From the NCBI GenBank assembly GCA_965248905.1, contig CBDFKS010000006.1, positions 248,001-312,000 on the forward strand: a DNA stretch of 64,000 nt. The letters are read 5' to 3'. The position numbers and the translations under genes are program-made. Positions 9,690 through 20,380 of the stretch are shown here, in pieces. This DNA comes from CBDFKS01 sp965248905. GTDB taxonomy: Bacteria; Chloroflexota; Dehalococcoidia; Lucifugimonadales; JAGWBF01. Under the pieces are notes generated by a model. The model was not told the origin of the DNA, made no database searches, and saw nothing but the letters and a program-made list of their open reading frames with translations. The stretch's first letter is position 1. Each line of letters opens with the position of its first letter.

Positions 9690-12600
9690 CTACAGGCTCT
9701 CTTCCAGTTCCAGGGCCTCGGTAGATAACTCTTGAGTCATTGGGCTACGGTCCTCTTCGTTTAGAAGCTCCACAGCCAGCCCCAGGCTCTGAAGTTCTTT
9801 TAGAAGGACGTTGAAGGACTCAGGAATGCCGGGTTGGACGATATCGTCTCCCTTGACGATCGCTTCATAAGTCTTTACACGTCCAGCAACGTCGTCGGAT
9901 TTGACGGTAAGCACCTCTTGAAGGTTGTAGGCGGCTCCGTAGGCTTCCAGGGCCCAAACCTCCATTTCCCCGAACCTCTGTCCTCCGAATTGGGCCTTAC
10001 CTCCCAGAGGTTGCTGGGTGATGAGGGAGTAGGGTCCAGTGGACCTGGCATGGATCTTGTCTTCTACCAGGTGAATGAGCTTTAGCATGTATATGTAACC
10101 CACGCAGACGGGTTGATCAAAGGCCTGGCCGGTCCGTCCATCGTAGAGGATCACCTTTCCGAAGATGGGCGGAGCGAGCTTATCTTCGGTGTGGACCCTG
10201 ATGGTCTCCTTCCTTAGCTCTTCCACGGTCATGTCGGTGGTGTCTATTTTTGCCTCTTCTTCGAGCCAAAGCTTGAGACATGCCTCCCTGGCTTGGCTAG
10301 GCGTGGAGTCGTCGTAGAGTTTCTCTGCATCATATCCGCGCTGACCTAGCCACTTTTCCACCTTTCCCATGTCTATCTTTGGTGGGGTAGCTGACGGGGC
10401 CGCGTCGATGGCTCCTGCTTTTTGAGCGAACCAAACTCTGGAGAGAGCGTCTTCGATGGAAACATCCCTGGCGCCGTCGAACACTGGAGTGACAGCGCGG
10501 AAGTTCAACAGTTTCGCCGCCCATCCCAGATGAGTTTCGAGTACCTGGCCCAAGTTCATCCTAGAAGGCACACCCAACGGGTTGAGGATTATATCTACTG
10601 ATGTCCCATCGGCCAGAAACGGCATGTCTTCCACCGGCAAAATGCGGGCAATGACTCCCTTGTTGCCGTGCCGCCCCGCCATCTTGTCGCCTATGGATAT
10701 CTTGCGTGTTTGAGCTACCCAAACCCTTACTGCTTCGTTGACTCCAGGTGGAAGCTCGTCCTTGTTCCATCGGGTTAGCACCTTGACCTCGATGACCTTA
10801 CCCCGTTCTCCATGGGGTACCTTGAGGGACGTATCTTTTACATCGCGAGACTTCTCTCCGAAGATAGCCCTCAGCAACTTCTCTTCAGCGGTCAGCTCGG
10901 TTTCGCCTTTGGGGGTGACCTTGCCAACCAGGATATCTCCAGGACCTACCTCGGCGCCGACCCTGATGATCCCAAGTTCGTCGAGGTCCATCAGGCTATC
11001 CTCACCCACATTGGGTATATCGCGGGTAATCTCCTCTGGTCCCAGTTTGGTCTCTCGAGCCTCGATCTCGTATTTCTCGATATGGACCGACGTGAACCAG
11101 TCGTCCTTCACTAGACGCTCGCTAATGATTATCGCGTCTTCGTAGTTGTATCCTTCCCAACTCATAAAGGCCACAAGCACGTTCTGACCGAGGGCTAGCT
11201 CGCCGCGTTCGGTTGAAGAGCTATCGGCCAGTATGCCACCTGCCGGTACAATATCTCCTTTATGGACCGTGGGACGCTGGTTAAAGCAGGTGCCTTGGTT
11301 GGTGCGTGCAAATTTGACAAGGCTGTGGACGTGCTCCTCACCCTCGCCGTTGGTAACGATGATTTGGTTTCCGCTGACCGATGTCACCATGCCGCTCGTA
11401 CGTGCCAAGATGACCTGTCCACTGTCCCTTGCTACCCTGCTCTCGATTCCTGTCCCAACCAGGGGCGCCTGGGGCCTGAGAAGCGGTACGGACTGCCTCT
11501 GCATGTTGGATCCCATAAGTGCCCGGTTGGCATCGTCGTGTTCCAAGAAGGGTATCAGGGAGGCCGAAACGCTGGTGATCTGCATGGGTGAGACGTCCAT
11601 GTAGTCCACCGTCTCTGGCGGCTCCTCGGAATAGTTTTCGCCGATCCTTACCTCAACCCTTTCCTGTATTAACTGGTTCTTCTTGTCCAGCAAGACGTTT
11701 GCCTGGGCTATGATGTACTTCTCTTCCTTGTCAGCTGAAAGGTATGTAGTAACCTCGCCTTTTGCGGAAACGAATGGTTTAACGTGAACGGCTGTTGGAG
11801 GAAGCGCGGCAATTTCCGCCAGCTTCTTGCTCGAAATGACCTTGCCCTTGGCTACGATAACTTTGCCCTCTTCGTCTACAACTCCCTCAGTCACGGAGCG
11901 GTCCACGAGATCAGGGTCGGTATTTGGGAGCTCCTTGATCACTCGCCGGTACGGCGATTCTATGAATCCCAAGGGATTAATCCTGGCATAGGTCGCTAGA
12001 GAGCTAAGGAGGCCGATGTTGGGGCCCTCAGGGCTCTCTATGGGGCATATACGGCCATAGTGGGAAAAGTGGACGTCTCGTACATCGAATCCGGCTCGTT
12101 CTCTTGAGAGACCTCCTGGGCCCAGGGCCGATAGGCGCCGCTTATGGGTCAGCTCGGCCAGGGGGTTGGTCTGGTCCATGAACTGAGAGAGCTGGGAGCC
12201 GCCGAAGAACTCTCTCACGGCCGCAACGACGGGTCTTATGTTGACCAAGGCCTGAGGGGTCGCCTGCTCGGGGTCGATTAGGGTCATGCGCTCCCTGACC
12301 ATCCGCTCCATGCGAAGCATACCGACTCTCATCTGGTTCTGAACCAGCTCGCCTACCGATCGGACTCGCCTGTTGCCCAGGTGGTCGATGTCGTCGGTGG
12401 TGCCCTCACCGTTATTCACCTTGATCATTGTGCGGAACACCGCGATTAGATCGTCCTTCGTGAGAATACGGGTGCCGGAATTCTCTTCGATCCCGAATCT
12501 ACTGTTAAGCTTGTAACGCCCAACCTTTCCCAAGTCGTAACGTCGCGGCTCGAAGAACAGGTCGTGGACCAAGGCTCGTGCATTATCGAGGCTTGGAGGC

Positions 12601-13454
12601 TCTCCTGGGCGTAGGCGCCGATAGAACTCTATCTGGGCGCTGGCAATCTTTCTCACCTTGGCTTTGTCGTATTCCTCGCCGGGTCTGAGCCACTGCCATA
12701 GAGTTTTTAGGTCGTCCTCTCTGAAGTGGACATCTTTTTCCTCTTGAAGAGGGTCTCGTTCCAAAGTGGATTTGATAAAGCGATGGTATTCATTGGTATC
12801 GACATCTTCGAACAAGCTTAAAAGCTCTTCATCTGATGCGATGCCGATGGTTCTAAGGAAAGTGGTGGCCGAAACCTTACGCTTTCTGTCCACCTTTACC
12901 GAAAGGACATTTTTAGAGCTGGTCTCGAACTCCAGCCATGCACCACGGGAAGGTATCAGCTTGGCGGAGCATAGCTCCCTGTCGCTAGCTATGTCCTTAT
13001 CGAGAACGAAATATGCTCCTGGAGACCGCACCAGCTGGCTCACCACTACACGCTCGGCGCCATTCACGATGAAAGTGCCGTTGATGGTCATCATAGGCAG
13101 GTCGCCCATGAAGATTTCCTGTTCCTTGATTTCTCCTGTTTCCTGCATGACAAGCCGCGTCTTTACGTACAGCGGAGCAGCGTAGGTGATCTCTTTCTCC
13201 TTGCACTCTTCAGGAGTGTATTTTGCGGTCCGGAAATAATGGTCCAGGAAGTAGAGCTCGTACTTGTTACCGGTGTAATCCTTTATGGGTGATATCTCCT
13301 GGTAGACTTCTCCCAGGCCATCAGCCTTGAACCATCCGAAGGACTGAATCTGGCTTTGAATCAGGTTTGGTATGTCCAGGACCTGGGCAATGCGAGAATA
13401 GGAACGATTGGCGGCCAAAGACGTAGAGCTACCTTGGGACAAGGACAGAGCCAT
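9690..13454 (-). CDS. rpoB: DNA-directed RNA polymerase subunit beta
   Basis: 1254 residues, complete. The rifampicin-pocket region reads [43 protein letters not shown], with the residues usual for a drug-sensitive enzyme as far as can be judged; the later motifs [13 protein letters not shown] and [24 protein letters not shown] are intact. The ribosomal protein genes (rplKAJL) that often precede rpoB are absent: a promoter and a repeat lie directly upstream, so rpoBC forms its own operon here. Confidence 0.98.
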   Translation of the reverse strand: MALSLSQGSSTSLAANRSYSRIAQVLDIPNLIQSQIQSFGWFKADGLGEVYQEISPIKDYTGNKYELYFLDHYFRTAKYTPEECKEKEITYAAPLYVKTRLVMQETGEIKEQEIFMGDLPMMTINGTFIVNGAERVVVSQLVRSPGAYFVLDKDIASDRELCSAKLIPSRGAWLEFETSSKNVLSVKVDRKRKVSATTFLRTIGIASDEELLSLFEDVDTNEYHRFIKSTLERDPLQEEKDVHFREDDLKTLWQWLRPGEEYDKAKVRKIASAQIEFYRRLRPGEPPSLDNARALVHDLFFEPRRYDLGKVGRYKLNSRFGIEENSGTRILTKDDLIAVFRTMIKVNNGEGTTDDIDHLGNRRVRSVGELVQNQMRVGMLRMERMVRERMTLIDPEQATPQALVNIRPVVAAVREFFGGSQLSQFMDQTNPLAELTHKRRLSALGPGGLSRERAGFDVRDVHFSHYGRICPIESPEGPNIGLLSSLATYARINPLGFIESPYRRVIKELPNTDPDLVDRSVTEGVVDEEGKVIVAKGKVISSKKLAEIAALPPTAVHVKPFVSAKGEVTTYLSADKEEKYIIAQANVLLDKKNQLIQERVEVRIGENYSEEPPETVDYMDVSPMQITSVSASLIPFLEHDDANRALMGSNMQRQSVPLLRPQAPLVGTGIESRVARDSGQVILARTSGMVTSVSGNQIIVTNGEGEEHVHSLVKFARTNQGTCFNQRPTVHKGDIVPAGGILADSSSTERGELALGQNVLVAFMSWEGYNYEDAIIISERLVKDDWFTSVHIEKYEIEARETKLGPEEITRDIPNVGEDSLMDLDELGIIRVGAEVGPGDILVGKVTPKGETELTAEEKLLRAIFGEKSRDVKDTSLKVPHGERGKVIEVKVLTRWNKDELPPGVNEAVRVWVAQTRKISIGDKMAGRHGNKGVIARILPVEDMPFLADGTSVDIILNPLGVPSRMNLGQVLETHLGWAAKLLNFRAVTPVFDGARDVSIEDALSRVWFAQKAGAIDAAPSATPPKIDMGKVEKWLGQRGYDAEKLYDDSTPSQAREACLKLWLEEEAKIDTTDMTVEELRKETIRVHTEDKLAPPIFGKVILYDGRTGQAFDQPVCVGYIYMLKLIHLVEDKIHARSTGPYSLITQQPLGGKAQFGGQRFGEMEVWALEAYGAAYNLQEVLTVKSDDVAGRVKTYEAIVKGDDIVQPGIPESFNVLLKELQSLGLAVELLNEEDRSPMTQELSTEALELEESL

Positions 13455-13576
13455 ACTTTCACTCTCCTATGAGGAAGACAAGTCTAGACTGCTAGAAATG
13501 AGGTAACAGGGTGTAGGAACCTGGCTGTACTGAGGAATTGGGTTGGTCGTTGTGGTGAGGCATCCTGTAACCTTTG

Positions 13577-13604
13577 ATTATAACCAGGAAATCAAATTTG
13601 TCAA
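13577..13604 (-). promoter_or_regulatory. rpoBC promoter
   Basis: On the minus strand TTGACA (13604-13599) and TATAAT (13582-13577) are both perfect consensus hexamers with a 16-bp spacer. They lie about 120 bases before the rpoB start. The long leader (about 115 bases) could hold control elements, but none was recognised. Confidence 0.8.
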
Positions 13605-13626
13605 GTACATCGATAAGGGAATTCAG

Positions 13627-13752
13627 GGCCTTTCGATTATCTGGAATGGGAGGAAACTAACGCTCATGGTGAGATTGTCGAACCATCGGGTCGCCCTTCG
13701 ACAATCTCAAGACGAGCGGGAATATGTGCCCAGAAAAGACAATCGAAAGACC
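13627..13752. repeat. Dispersed palindromic repeat, copy C
   Basis: Ends GGCCTTTCGATT (13627-13638) and AATCGAAAGACC (13741-13752) are inverted repeats with 11 of 12 matches. The interior shares GGAGGAAACTAACGCTCATG with copies A and B and has the hairpin arms GATTGTCGAA / TTCGACAATC. It lies upstream of the rpoBC promoter. Confidence 0.75.
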
Positions 13753-13818
13753 TTACGGGAGAATTCCTGGAGTTTGGCGGCCGTTCTCGCCGGCGGTTTA
13801 TTGCCATCTCGTTAAAAG

Positions 13819-13852
13819 TATCAGGCCCCTGTGACACCACGGGGGCCTGATA
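13819..13852 (-). terminator. Terminator downstream of the decayed gene at 13880-14925
   Basis: Perfect 11-bp stem TATCAGGCCCC / GGGGCCTGATA around a short loop. On the minus strand it is followed by CTTTTAAC, a modest T tract. It lies just after the minus-strand stop codon at 13880 and would also shield the rpoBC promoter from read-through. Confidence 0.7.
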
Positions 13853-13879
13853 GATTCCGAACCTGTACGTACGCTGGGC

Positions 13880-14925
13880 CTATTTTGCTGGTATTGCTAT
13901 AGGCTGAAGGTCTACAGTGATGATCTCGCCTTCAGCGGCTAGGTATCCATCACCATCGGCGACGGCGTCACAAGAGGCGTCCAACGCTACCACGCGGATG
14001 TCGCCAGGCCAAAGGACACCGTCCACGGAGTACCAGCCGTTGGCATCGGCAGTCGTGGACGCCGAGTAACGGGGATCTGCCGTGGCCCGGATTAAGGTCG
14101 TCCCAAATAGGAGCGATACGCGGCGGATCAGCCAGGAACTCGCCGAGGTTCTCACTGAAGTCGGTATCACCGAACAGGAATGTCAGGTTGCCGTTGGAAT
14201 TTATACATACGTCTATGTAGGTCGTCCCGAAGTAAGGGAATGGGAACTCTATCGTGACGCAGTCAAAGTCGTCGTCGAACTGGAACAAGGGATTTCCGAA
14301 GGGAGGCCAGAAGAACTGCGCCTGGGGTGGCTGAGGCACCGGCTGCAGGATTATGGGAGCCAGATTGATCAAGCCTGCATCCTGTCTCACGAAGGTCTCA
14401 GAGACGCCGAAGAATGGGTCGCCATTGATTAAGACCGAGGCAACTACATTCGTGGGGATTTGAGCTGGTACGTTATTGAGTGCGAAGCTACCGTCGCTGA
14501 TGGTCCGGGCGTCACAGGGGATGCCGGCGTTAGGCATCTCGCATGCGTCATTAACAGGGTCTTCCGTTGCAGGAGAGACCGACCGAACGCCGACATTGGC
14601 CACCGGTGTCAGCCCGTCCGGTGCCAGCACCCGCCCTATAACCGTGGTCCGGGGTGTGGTGACTTCCACCCTATAAGAATTGGGATCTTCGGGCCTGGGT
14701 GAATAGATGATGACCGTGCCGGATAGCTCGAAGGGGTTAGATGAGCTGAATGTTTCGCCTAATCCTGTAAACGGCGGTAGGGTAAGAGTGGAGATAGCTG
14801 ACCGGTCTCTGGAGTAATGGCCTCATCACCGTCCGGGCTCACGGGGTAGATGGGGAGCAATGCGCCCTGCTCTAACTTGTAATCGCGTGGGAGAGGGTTT
14901 AGGGCATCCCTCGGTGCTCATACGC
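13880..14925 (-). pseudogene. Decayed secreted protein with NIDO-like and carboxypeptidase-regulatory-like domains
   Basis: Coding signal continues on the minus strand over about 1 kb but jumps frame. The first part (about 14925-14790) reads as LPRDYKLEQGALLPIYPVSP and what follows, then shifts. The longest part (14760-14085) contains a carboxypeptidase-regulatory-like strand set (TTVIGRVLAPDGLTPVANVG) and a NIDO-like domain (DDDFDCVTIEFPFPYFG, YIDVCINSNGNLTF, RIAPIWDDLNPG). After about 14085 a third frame carries a further beta-rich piece ending in PIAIPAK at TAG 13880. The NIDO-like domain stops abruptly after WDDLNPG, so a deletion probably accompanies the second frameshift. No signal peptide or good start remains. 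Sequencing errors could cause one shift, but hardly a missing half domain. Confidence 0.6.
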
Positions 14926-15007
14926 GGGTTCAGCCTAGAAGGCGGATGTGGGTTTAATACGGTTAGCGGCTCTTAGAACCCGCTAGCGGTGCCAGTTCAC
15001 GTCAGCG

Positions 15008-16642
15008 CTAGAGTTTGGCACTTCGGGTGTGGATGCCTGTAGCCCCGCTCGGGCGGTTTCCCTGCTCCTCCTCGATCTGCGGAGTGCCGTCGCCTTCGGC
15101 GCAGCGCACCTCAAACCGGTGGGTTCCTGCGACGAATGGCCAGTCGTAACGCCAGATAACCCAGGTCGTCTCGGACAGCGGGGCCCTTAAACTGGCCTGC
15201 TCCCACGGGCCGCTGTCCACGCGCACCTCGACCTTGGAGACTCCGCGGGCACCCGCGAAGGCTATGCCGCCCACCGGTACCAGCTGCCTCCCGTCGCTCT
15301 CGTAAATCGCGTCATTGGCCACGGTGTCTATAACCGCGGTGGCCTTGACCTTAGCTACCTCGTCCCATCCCCGCTCGACCCAGTAGCCTTCCTTGTAGTC
15401 CTTCACCACCTCGATGCCCGTTATCCACTTGGGCTGCTTCATGCCATAGCGGTCGGGAAGCCAGATCCGTAGTGGAAACCCGTGGTCGATCGGAATTGGA
15501 TTTCCGTCCCACGCATAGGCAAGCATGATCCGCTCGTCCGAGGCGATCAGGTCTAGGTCCACAGTCTCATGGAATCCGTCGCCGCTGGTGATATGGAGGT
15601 AACGTGCGTCCTTGCTCGGTTTCACGTCGGCGAGGATGTCCTGAACGCTAACGCCGGTCCACTGGGTCGTGCTGATTAGGTCCGTGCCGATTCGACCGGA
15701 GATGCACGATAATGTTACGTACTGGTCGCGCGGCTCGTAGTTGTTTCGGATATCGTCGAGTGTCAGTGAGACGGTATTGTCTACAAGTCCGGAAATCGGC
15801 AGCGACCATGTCTTCCCGTCGATGACGGTGGGCTCTAGGCGGAGGAATACCTTGTAGTGGTCTTTAAGGGGAGTGTATTCGGGCCGAGTGCCTGGCGCCA
15901 GCATTACGGGGTCGCCGGCATTCGGAAAGGGTGACCTGGCGCTCCCCTGCGACTGATGGGCCATCGACGCGGCACGCTCTTCTTCGAGCTCGCGGCGCGC
16001 GGCCTCGGCGAGCAAGTTGCCTATGCCGCTGCTGGCGACGGTAATTACAGCCGCGGCGCCACCCATGAGGACAAGGAACTTCCGCCGGTCGATCGACTGA
16101 ACGGCGCCGACCTCCCCTTCGGACGGCTCCGGCACGACCTTATGCGGATTCAGGCGGACGTAAGTTTCCCTTAGTGCTGCGCCCCAACCCAGGAAAAGGA
16201 CCGCCAGCCACAGCACCACGAGGATCGGCTCGACGTCGGACCCGCCAATCGAGATGCTTATGGCTATCATGGGGAGACCGACGAGGGCGCCGACCACCAG
16301 CCCGGTCAAGAGGTTTGGCGGCGCGCCACGGAACCTGATAAACGCGAAAAAGAGCGCCCCTCCGACCACTCCCATGAAGAAGAACTGCAATATCGCCAGC
16401 GCCCGCTCAGCCGTCTTGGCGGTTTCCGCTACGCTTACCCCAACCAGATGCATAGCGTCTATCATCAAGTCGATGCCGAAGGTAATCACCGGGCCCGGTA
16501 GCACACGAGCTATCCAGTCGAACAGATCGAAGGGAACGAACGGCAGCCCAGCCAGCTTGTCCGCCAGGTACATCACTCCTATGAACGGCGCGGCCAGCAG
16601 CGCTCCGCACAATGCGCCGGTTCCGATGCTCAACCTCTTCAT
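15008..16642 (-). CDS. Membrane-anchored sulfite-oxidase-type molybdopterin oxidoreductase
   Basis: 544 residues from ATG 16642 (MKRLSIGTG); a longer start at 16708 is possible. Residues 1 to about 170 hold four or more hydrophobic segments. Then comes DRRKFLVLMGGAAAVITVASS, which resembles a Tat signal (twin Arg, hydrophobic stretch) placed internally. The C-terminal half is a sulfite-oxidase-type molybdopterin domain: the likely molybdenum-binding Cys is in the segment VTLSCISGRIGTDLI, followed by GDGFHETVDLDL and the dimerisation-like Ig domain (GGIAFAGARGVSKVEVRVDSGPW). The catalytic domain is probably outside the cytoplasm. The substrate is unknown; sulfite is not implied by the sequence. 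A second, cytosolic relative lies at 32258. Confidence 0.8.
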   Translation of the reverse strand: MKRLSIGTGALCGALLAAPFIGVMYLADKLAGLPFVPFDLFDWIARVLPGPVITFGIDLMIDAMHLVGVSVAETAKTAERALAILQFFFMGVVGGALFFAFIRFRGAPPNLLTGLVVGALVGLPMIAISISIGGSDVEPILVVLWLAVLFLGWGAALRETYVRLNPHKVVPEPSEGEVGAVQSIDRRKFLVLMGGAAAVITVASSGIGNLLAEAARRELEEERAASMAHQSQGSARSPFPNAGDPVMLAPGTRPEYTPLKDHYKVFLRLEPTVIDGKTWSLPISGLVDNTVSLTLDDIRNNYEPRDQYVTLSCISGRIGTDLISTTQWTGVSVQDILADVKPSKDARYLHITSGDGFHETVDLDLIASDERIMLAYAWDGNPIPIDHGFPLRIWLPDRYGMKQPKWITGIEVVKDYKEGYWVERGWDEVAKVKATAVIDTVANDAIYESDGRQLVPVGGIAFAGARGVSKVEVRVDSGPWEQASLRAPLSETTWVIWRYDWPFVAGTHRFEVRCAEGDGTPQIEEEQGNRPSGATGIHTRSAKL

Positions 16643-17130
16643 CTTTGCACACCCTAAAAGATGTGGGTCCACTAACCTAGCGACTTCCGAGTCCTGGGCT
16701 AGGCCCAACAGTTATTACGCAACTGCACGTTGGATGGATTCTGATACTGGAAGGCGGCACATTGTCCCTAATCGGCTAACTCTATCCCTGCCACAGAACT
16801 CAAAGCCAGGCGGATTATCATGACCGTGGCCAGGACATTACACAGTAAGGGCTGCTCTGCGTAGGGCGAGTATAGCAACGGGTTAGAGCACCGTCAACCA
16901 ATCGTATTCACTCCTCCTTCAGTAACATTCTTATTTGAGTTGACACGTAGGAATCTGACTCCGGAAGGAACGACGATTCTCGTTACCGTACCCCATTTGT
17001 TCAACATGTCCTTGGCGGTTTTACATGAATCAATGGTGGGCCCGGTAAGTACTCGAAATTTCTGAGGTAAAATAATGAGTAGTTCTTCTTTTTCGCAAAG
17101 TCCGAGCATATTTTCATGAAGGAGATATTT
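16643..17130. other. Gene-free region between divergent genes
   Basis: About 490 bp between the oxidoreductase (minus) and the FAH-family gene (plus). It must carry both promoters. A minus-strand open frame (16894-17109) has no ribosome-binding site and no recognisable family, so I do not call it. No repeat or RNA structure recognised. Confidence 0.5.
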
Positions 17131-17913
17131 ATGAAATGGTGTAGGTTTCAAAGAGGTGAGCAGATTAGCTATGGGCTAATGGAGGATGGGAAGGTGACCG
17201 AGGTATTGGGAACTCCCTTTGAGACTCATTCCGTCGGCCCTACCAGCTACGCGCTGAATGAGGTCAAGCTACTAGTGCCTGTGAATCCGCCTACCGTCTA
17301 TGCTGCTGGTATTAACTACCCCGAGCACGTGACATGGGCGGCTCAAAAGCTGGGAAGAGAGCCCAATATACCAAAGAAAGCCGACGTGGGGTATCGAGCC
17401 GTCAACGCGCTTATCGCTCACGAGGAAAATATTGTTATGCCCAAAGACTCCAGCGGAGAGTTCCAGTATGAGGGGGAGCTGGTCGCCGTTATTGGGCGTC
17501 GAGCCAAGCACCTCTCAAAGCAAGAAGCGTTGAGCTGTGTGCTGGGCTACACTATTGGCAATGACGTCAGTGAGCGCGCCTGGCAGAGAGAGGATCGAAC
17601 ACTGTGGCGTGCCAAAAACACTGATACCTTTCTGCCTATGGGGCCGTGGATCGTTACTGGATTGGACCCAACCAACCTGGATACGACCATAAAGCTAAAT
17701 GGGGACATAGTGTCTCAGTTCAATACAGGCACGATGATCTTTGACACCGCTACCTTTATCAGTGAGATCACCCGGTATATTACGCTTTATCCAGGCGACG
17801 TGCTTTGGATGGGTACTGAGGGCGCCACGCTGGACATGAAGCCCGGTGACGTAATAGAGATAGAGATCGGCGGTATCGGCACTCTCAGAAACTACGTCGT
17901 GGCCGAAGAGTAG
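17131..17913 (+). CDS. Fumarylacetoacetate hydrolase (FAH) family protein
   Basis: 260 residues from ATG 17131, which has AAGGAG 6 bases upstream; the ATG at 17116 overlaps that site and is less likely. The FAH fold is clear: NPPTVYAAGINYPEH near residue 55, the metal-binding EGELVAVIGRRAKHL (Glu residues) near 112, LGYTIGNDVSERAWQ near 138, and the C-terminal GDVLWMGTEGATLDMKPGDVIEIEIGGIGTL. Such enzymes are Mg-dependent hydrolases, isomerases or decarboxylases acting on acylpyruvates or oxo-diacids in aromatic or amino-acid catabolism. The exact substrate cannot be told. Converges on the AhpD-like gene 7 bp away. Confidence 0.85.
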   Translation: MKWCRFQRGEQISYGLMEDGKVTEVLGTPFETHSVGPTSYALNEVKLLVPVNPPTVYAAGINYPEHVTWAAQKLGREPNIPKKADVGYRAVNALIAHEENIVMPKDSSGEFQYEGELVAVIGRRAKHLSKQEALSCVLGYTIGNDVSERAWQREDRTLWRAKNTDTFLPMGPWIVTGLDPTNLDTTIKLNGDIVSQFNTGTMIFDTATFISEITRYITLYPGDVLWMGTEGATLDMKPGDVIEIEIGGIGTLRNYVVAEE

Positions 17914-17920
17914 GGCGTGC

Positions 17921-18298
17921 TTAAGTAAGCGCTTCTGGTTTCACCTCGGCTGCCCACGCCTGAAGGCCTCTACGTAGCGCCAATGCACCCATGGGCATTA
18001 CCACCGCTTGAAGGGCCTCTATTATCTCCCGTGGTGTGGCGCCGTGGTCCAAGGCCGCTCGTACATGGGCCTGGATCTGGCCTACGTCCGCGCGAAGGGC
18101 AGCCTCCACCACTATCTGAAGTAGCTCCTTGGTCTTGCGGTCCAGCATGCGCTGGCCGGTGTAAGTTGCAGTTATGAACTGGTCGTAGGCCTTAACCCAG
18201 TCCAGGTCCTCTTCCACCATAATTCTGTGCATCTCCAGGACGTAGCCCCGGTCCTTTTGTATCCTGTCCAGGTAAGCTTGCTGTTCCGCTGTGGTCAT
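17921..18298 (-). CDS. Carboxymuconolactone decarboxylase/AhpD-like protein without the cysteine pair
   Basis: 125 residues from ATG 18298, which has GGAGG 5 bases upstream. The all-helical AhpD-like core is visible (LDRKTKELLQIVVEAALRADVGQIQAHVRAAL, then GATPREIIEALQAVVMPMGALAL). The CxxC usually found where RADVGQIQAH stands is missing, and the protein has no Cys at all, so it cannot act as a disulfide reductase like AhpD. It more likely resembles the carboxymuconolactone decarboxylase branch. Function unknown. Confidence 0.75.
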   Translation of the reverse strand: MTTAEQQAYLDRIQKDRGYVLEMHRIMVEEDLDWVKAYDQFITATYTGQRMLDRKTKELLQIVVEAALRADVGQIQAHVRAALDHGATPREIIEALQAVVMPMGALALRRGLQAWAAEVKPEALT

Positions 18299-18380
18299 GG
18301 CGCCTCCTTTTTTAGTTGGATAATGGTTACATTCTATGGGTGTCGGCAATGGAAATCCAGCGGTGATGCTGCATTACTAG

Positions 18381-18541
18381 GATCTTTTGATTATCTAAGA
18401 TGGGAGGAAACTAACGCTCATGGTGAGCTACATCCTGAGCACAGCCGAAGGGTTGTCGAACCATGGCGGCGCCTTTCGACAAGCTCAAGGCGAGCGGAAA
18501 CTACCTTCTTCGGAGCAAGAATCGAAAGACCCTGGCTTAAC
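18381..18541. repeat. Dispersed palindromic repeat, copy B
   Basis: Longest of the three copies (161 bp). Ends GATCTTTTGATT and AATCGAAAGACC are imperfect inverted repeats (10 of 12). The interior shares the GGAGGAAACTAACGCTCATG core and GGCGGCGCCTTTCGACAAGC with copy A, and carries an extra insert with CCTGAGCACAGCCGAAGG. It fills the space between two minus-strand genes. Confidence 0.75.
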
Positions 18542-18584
18542 CACCCTGAGGTGAGGTGTCCCGAAAAACCGTGATCGACGGTGC

Positions 18585-20159
18585 TTATCGTCCCACTTGA
18601 CGGGCCGATAGCTGCTCTTTGATGAGATCGGAGGCCCGCTCGCCTATCATAATGGTGGACGCGTTGGTGGGTGTTCGAACTACGTCGGGCATTATGGATG
18701 CGTCCACGACACGAAGCCCCTCGATGCCATGAACTCGGCCGTACTGGTCTACTACAGCCATAGAATCACTCGCCGGTCCCATTTTGCAGGTGCCCGAGAT
18801 ATGGTAAGGAGACCTCACGGTGTTCCTCAACCAATTATCCAGCGCGTCGTCGGATGCCAGGTCCTCGTCAGTGGGGCTGATTCGCTGTGCCACGATGTCT
18901 TTGTAAGCTTGGTCTTCTACCAGTCGGACACAGGTCCTCACACACTCACGGAGCCTCTGCCGGTCCCAAGGGTCCTCCAGGTATCGATAGTCGATGTGGG
19001 GCTGTACGAAGGGGTCCGTGGACTGCAACCGAAGCTCCCCAGCGCCCACCGCCAGGTACAATCCGCAGGCGAAGCCTATACCTTCGGCTTCCATGGGGTC
19101 GCCGCCGAAGGGCACCGTAGTCGCGAAGGACCAGGGTGTGATCATCAAGTCGTTGCGCGCATCGGAACCCTGAGCCGTGAAACGAAGGCCGGTCTGAAAC
19201 CTTGGCGCCAAGGGGTTCATGGGGAAATCGTCCTTCACCCGCAAAACGACGCTTACTCCTGGATGGGACCGCAGATTCTGTCCCACTCCCGGCAGGTCGT
19301 GTACTAATGGAATTCCCTTGCTATTCAAGTGGTCTGCTGGCCCGACACCCGATAACAATAGGAGCTGGGGTGATTGGACCGCTCCAGAGCTGAGTATGAT
19401 CTCATCTCCCTCAACCGTAAATCTTTCGCCGTCGCTCTCCACTTCCACACCGGTCGCTCTTTTGCCGTCGAACAGAATTTTGGTAGCCTGCACCCGAGAC
19501 CTGATGGTCAGGTTGAGGCGGTGGCGATTTGGGTTTATGTAGGTAAGGGCAGTGCTCATGCGGACGCCGTCTACGTTATTCTCCGACCTGGGACTGATGC
19601 CCGTGGAATCGGGGTTATTCATGTCAAAAGATTCCGGGAATCCTGCGTCTATACAAGCCTGATAGAAAGCCTTTTGGGCCGGTAACCAGGTCTCTCGCTT
19701 GTGCCGGCGGACAGGGATGGGTCCATCGGTGCCATGAAAGTCGTCCTGGATATCTGTGTCGGTCTCCATCTTCCTGAAATAGGGCAATGTCTTGATGTAT
19801 GACCACTCGTCGTTTCCCATGGCAGCCCAGCTGTCGAAGTCTTCCGGCATGCCACGCATGAAGCCGGGGCCGGGCCCGTTGATGGCACTTGAGCCGCCCA
19901 TGACCTTCCCTCTGGGCACCTGCATTAGCTCTGTTTGTTCAGGCGTTGCGATGGCTACGAAGGACCAGTTATGGGGCGCACCGTGCGCCATGGCGGCATC
20001 GGTATAGCTGATCTTCACGTCGTCAGGCAGATGCTCGATGTCCGGATAGTCGGGACCTGCCTCCAGAAGTAACACCGAGCGGTGTGGGTCTTCGGAGAGG
20101 CGAGTGGCCAGCACACCGCCTGCGGAACCGGCGCCAACTACAATTACGTCGTATTTCAT
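18585..20159 (-). CDS. GMC-family FAD-dependent oxidoreductase
   Basis: 524 residues, usual for choline dehydrogenase-like GMC enzymes. The N-terminal dinucleotide fold is VIVVGAGSAGGVLATRLSE (residues 5-23), followed by the acidic strand end LLLEAGPDYP and the GMC signature 1 region (PRGKVMGGSSAINGPGPGFMRG). Signature 2 is SSGAVQSPQLLLLSGVGP. The C-terminal catalytic part has SPYHISGTCKMG (active-site His) and VVDASIMPDVVRTPTNASTIMIGERASDLI. Cytosolic; no signal peptide. It oxidises an alcohol to an aldehyde or ketone, substrate unknown. Confidence 0.92.
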   Translation of the reverse strand: MKYDVIVVGAGSAGGVLATRLSEDPHRSVLLLEAGPDYPDIEHLPDDVKISYTDAAMAHGAPHNWSFVAIATPEQTELMQVPRGKVMGGSSAINGPGPGFMRGMPEDFDSWAAMGNDEWSYIKTLPYFRKMETDTDIQDDFHGTDGPIPVRRHKRETWLPAQKAFYQACIDAGFPESFDMNNPDSTGISPRSENNVDGVRMSTALTYINPNRHRLNLTIRSRVQATKILFDGKRATGVEVESDGERFTVEGDEIILSSGAVQSPQLLLLSGVGPADHLNSKGIPLVHDLPGVGQNLRSHPGVSVVLRVKDDFPMNPLAPRFQTGLRFTAQGSDARNDLMITPWSFATTVPFGGDPMEAEGIGFACGLYLAVGAGELRLQSTDPFVQPHIDYRYLEDPWDRQRLRECVRTCVRLVEDQAYKDIVAQRISPTDEDLASDDALDNWLRNTVRSPYHISGTCKMGPASDSMAVVDQYGRVHGIEGLRVVDASIMPDVVRTPTNASTIMIGERASDLIKEQLSARQVGR

Positions 20160-20380
20160 CTTGATATCCTTTTTTAGTTGCTATATCTTGTGTCTATCTA
20201 AGTGAGATTTTGGTTTGTCCTGCTGCAGACAAAATGCATCTGTTTGAATGCTCTAATGATTCATACGAAACGCATTTCAAGACATGGCTGAGTGTATTAG
20301 GGCTCCAGAAGAGTGTCAATCCCTATTTCCAAGCTTTTGGCGGTAGTAAACTTATACGGTCATTATGAGGAGCCTGTCTA

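Noticed and set aside
16894..17151. Minus-strand open frame of 85 codons
   Set aside because: No ribosome-binding site, overlaps the start of the FAH-family gene, no recognised motif.
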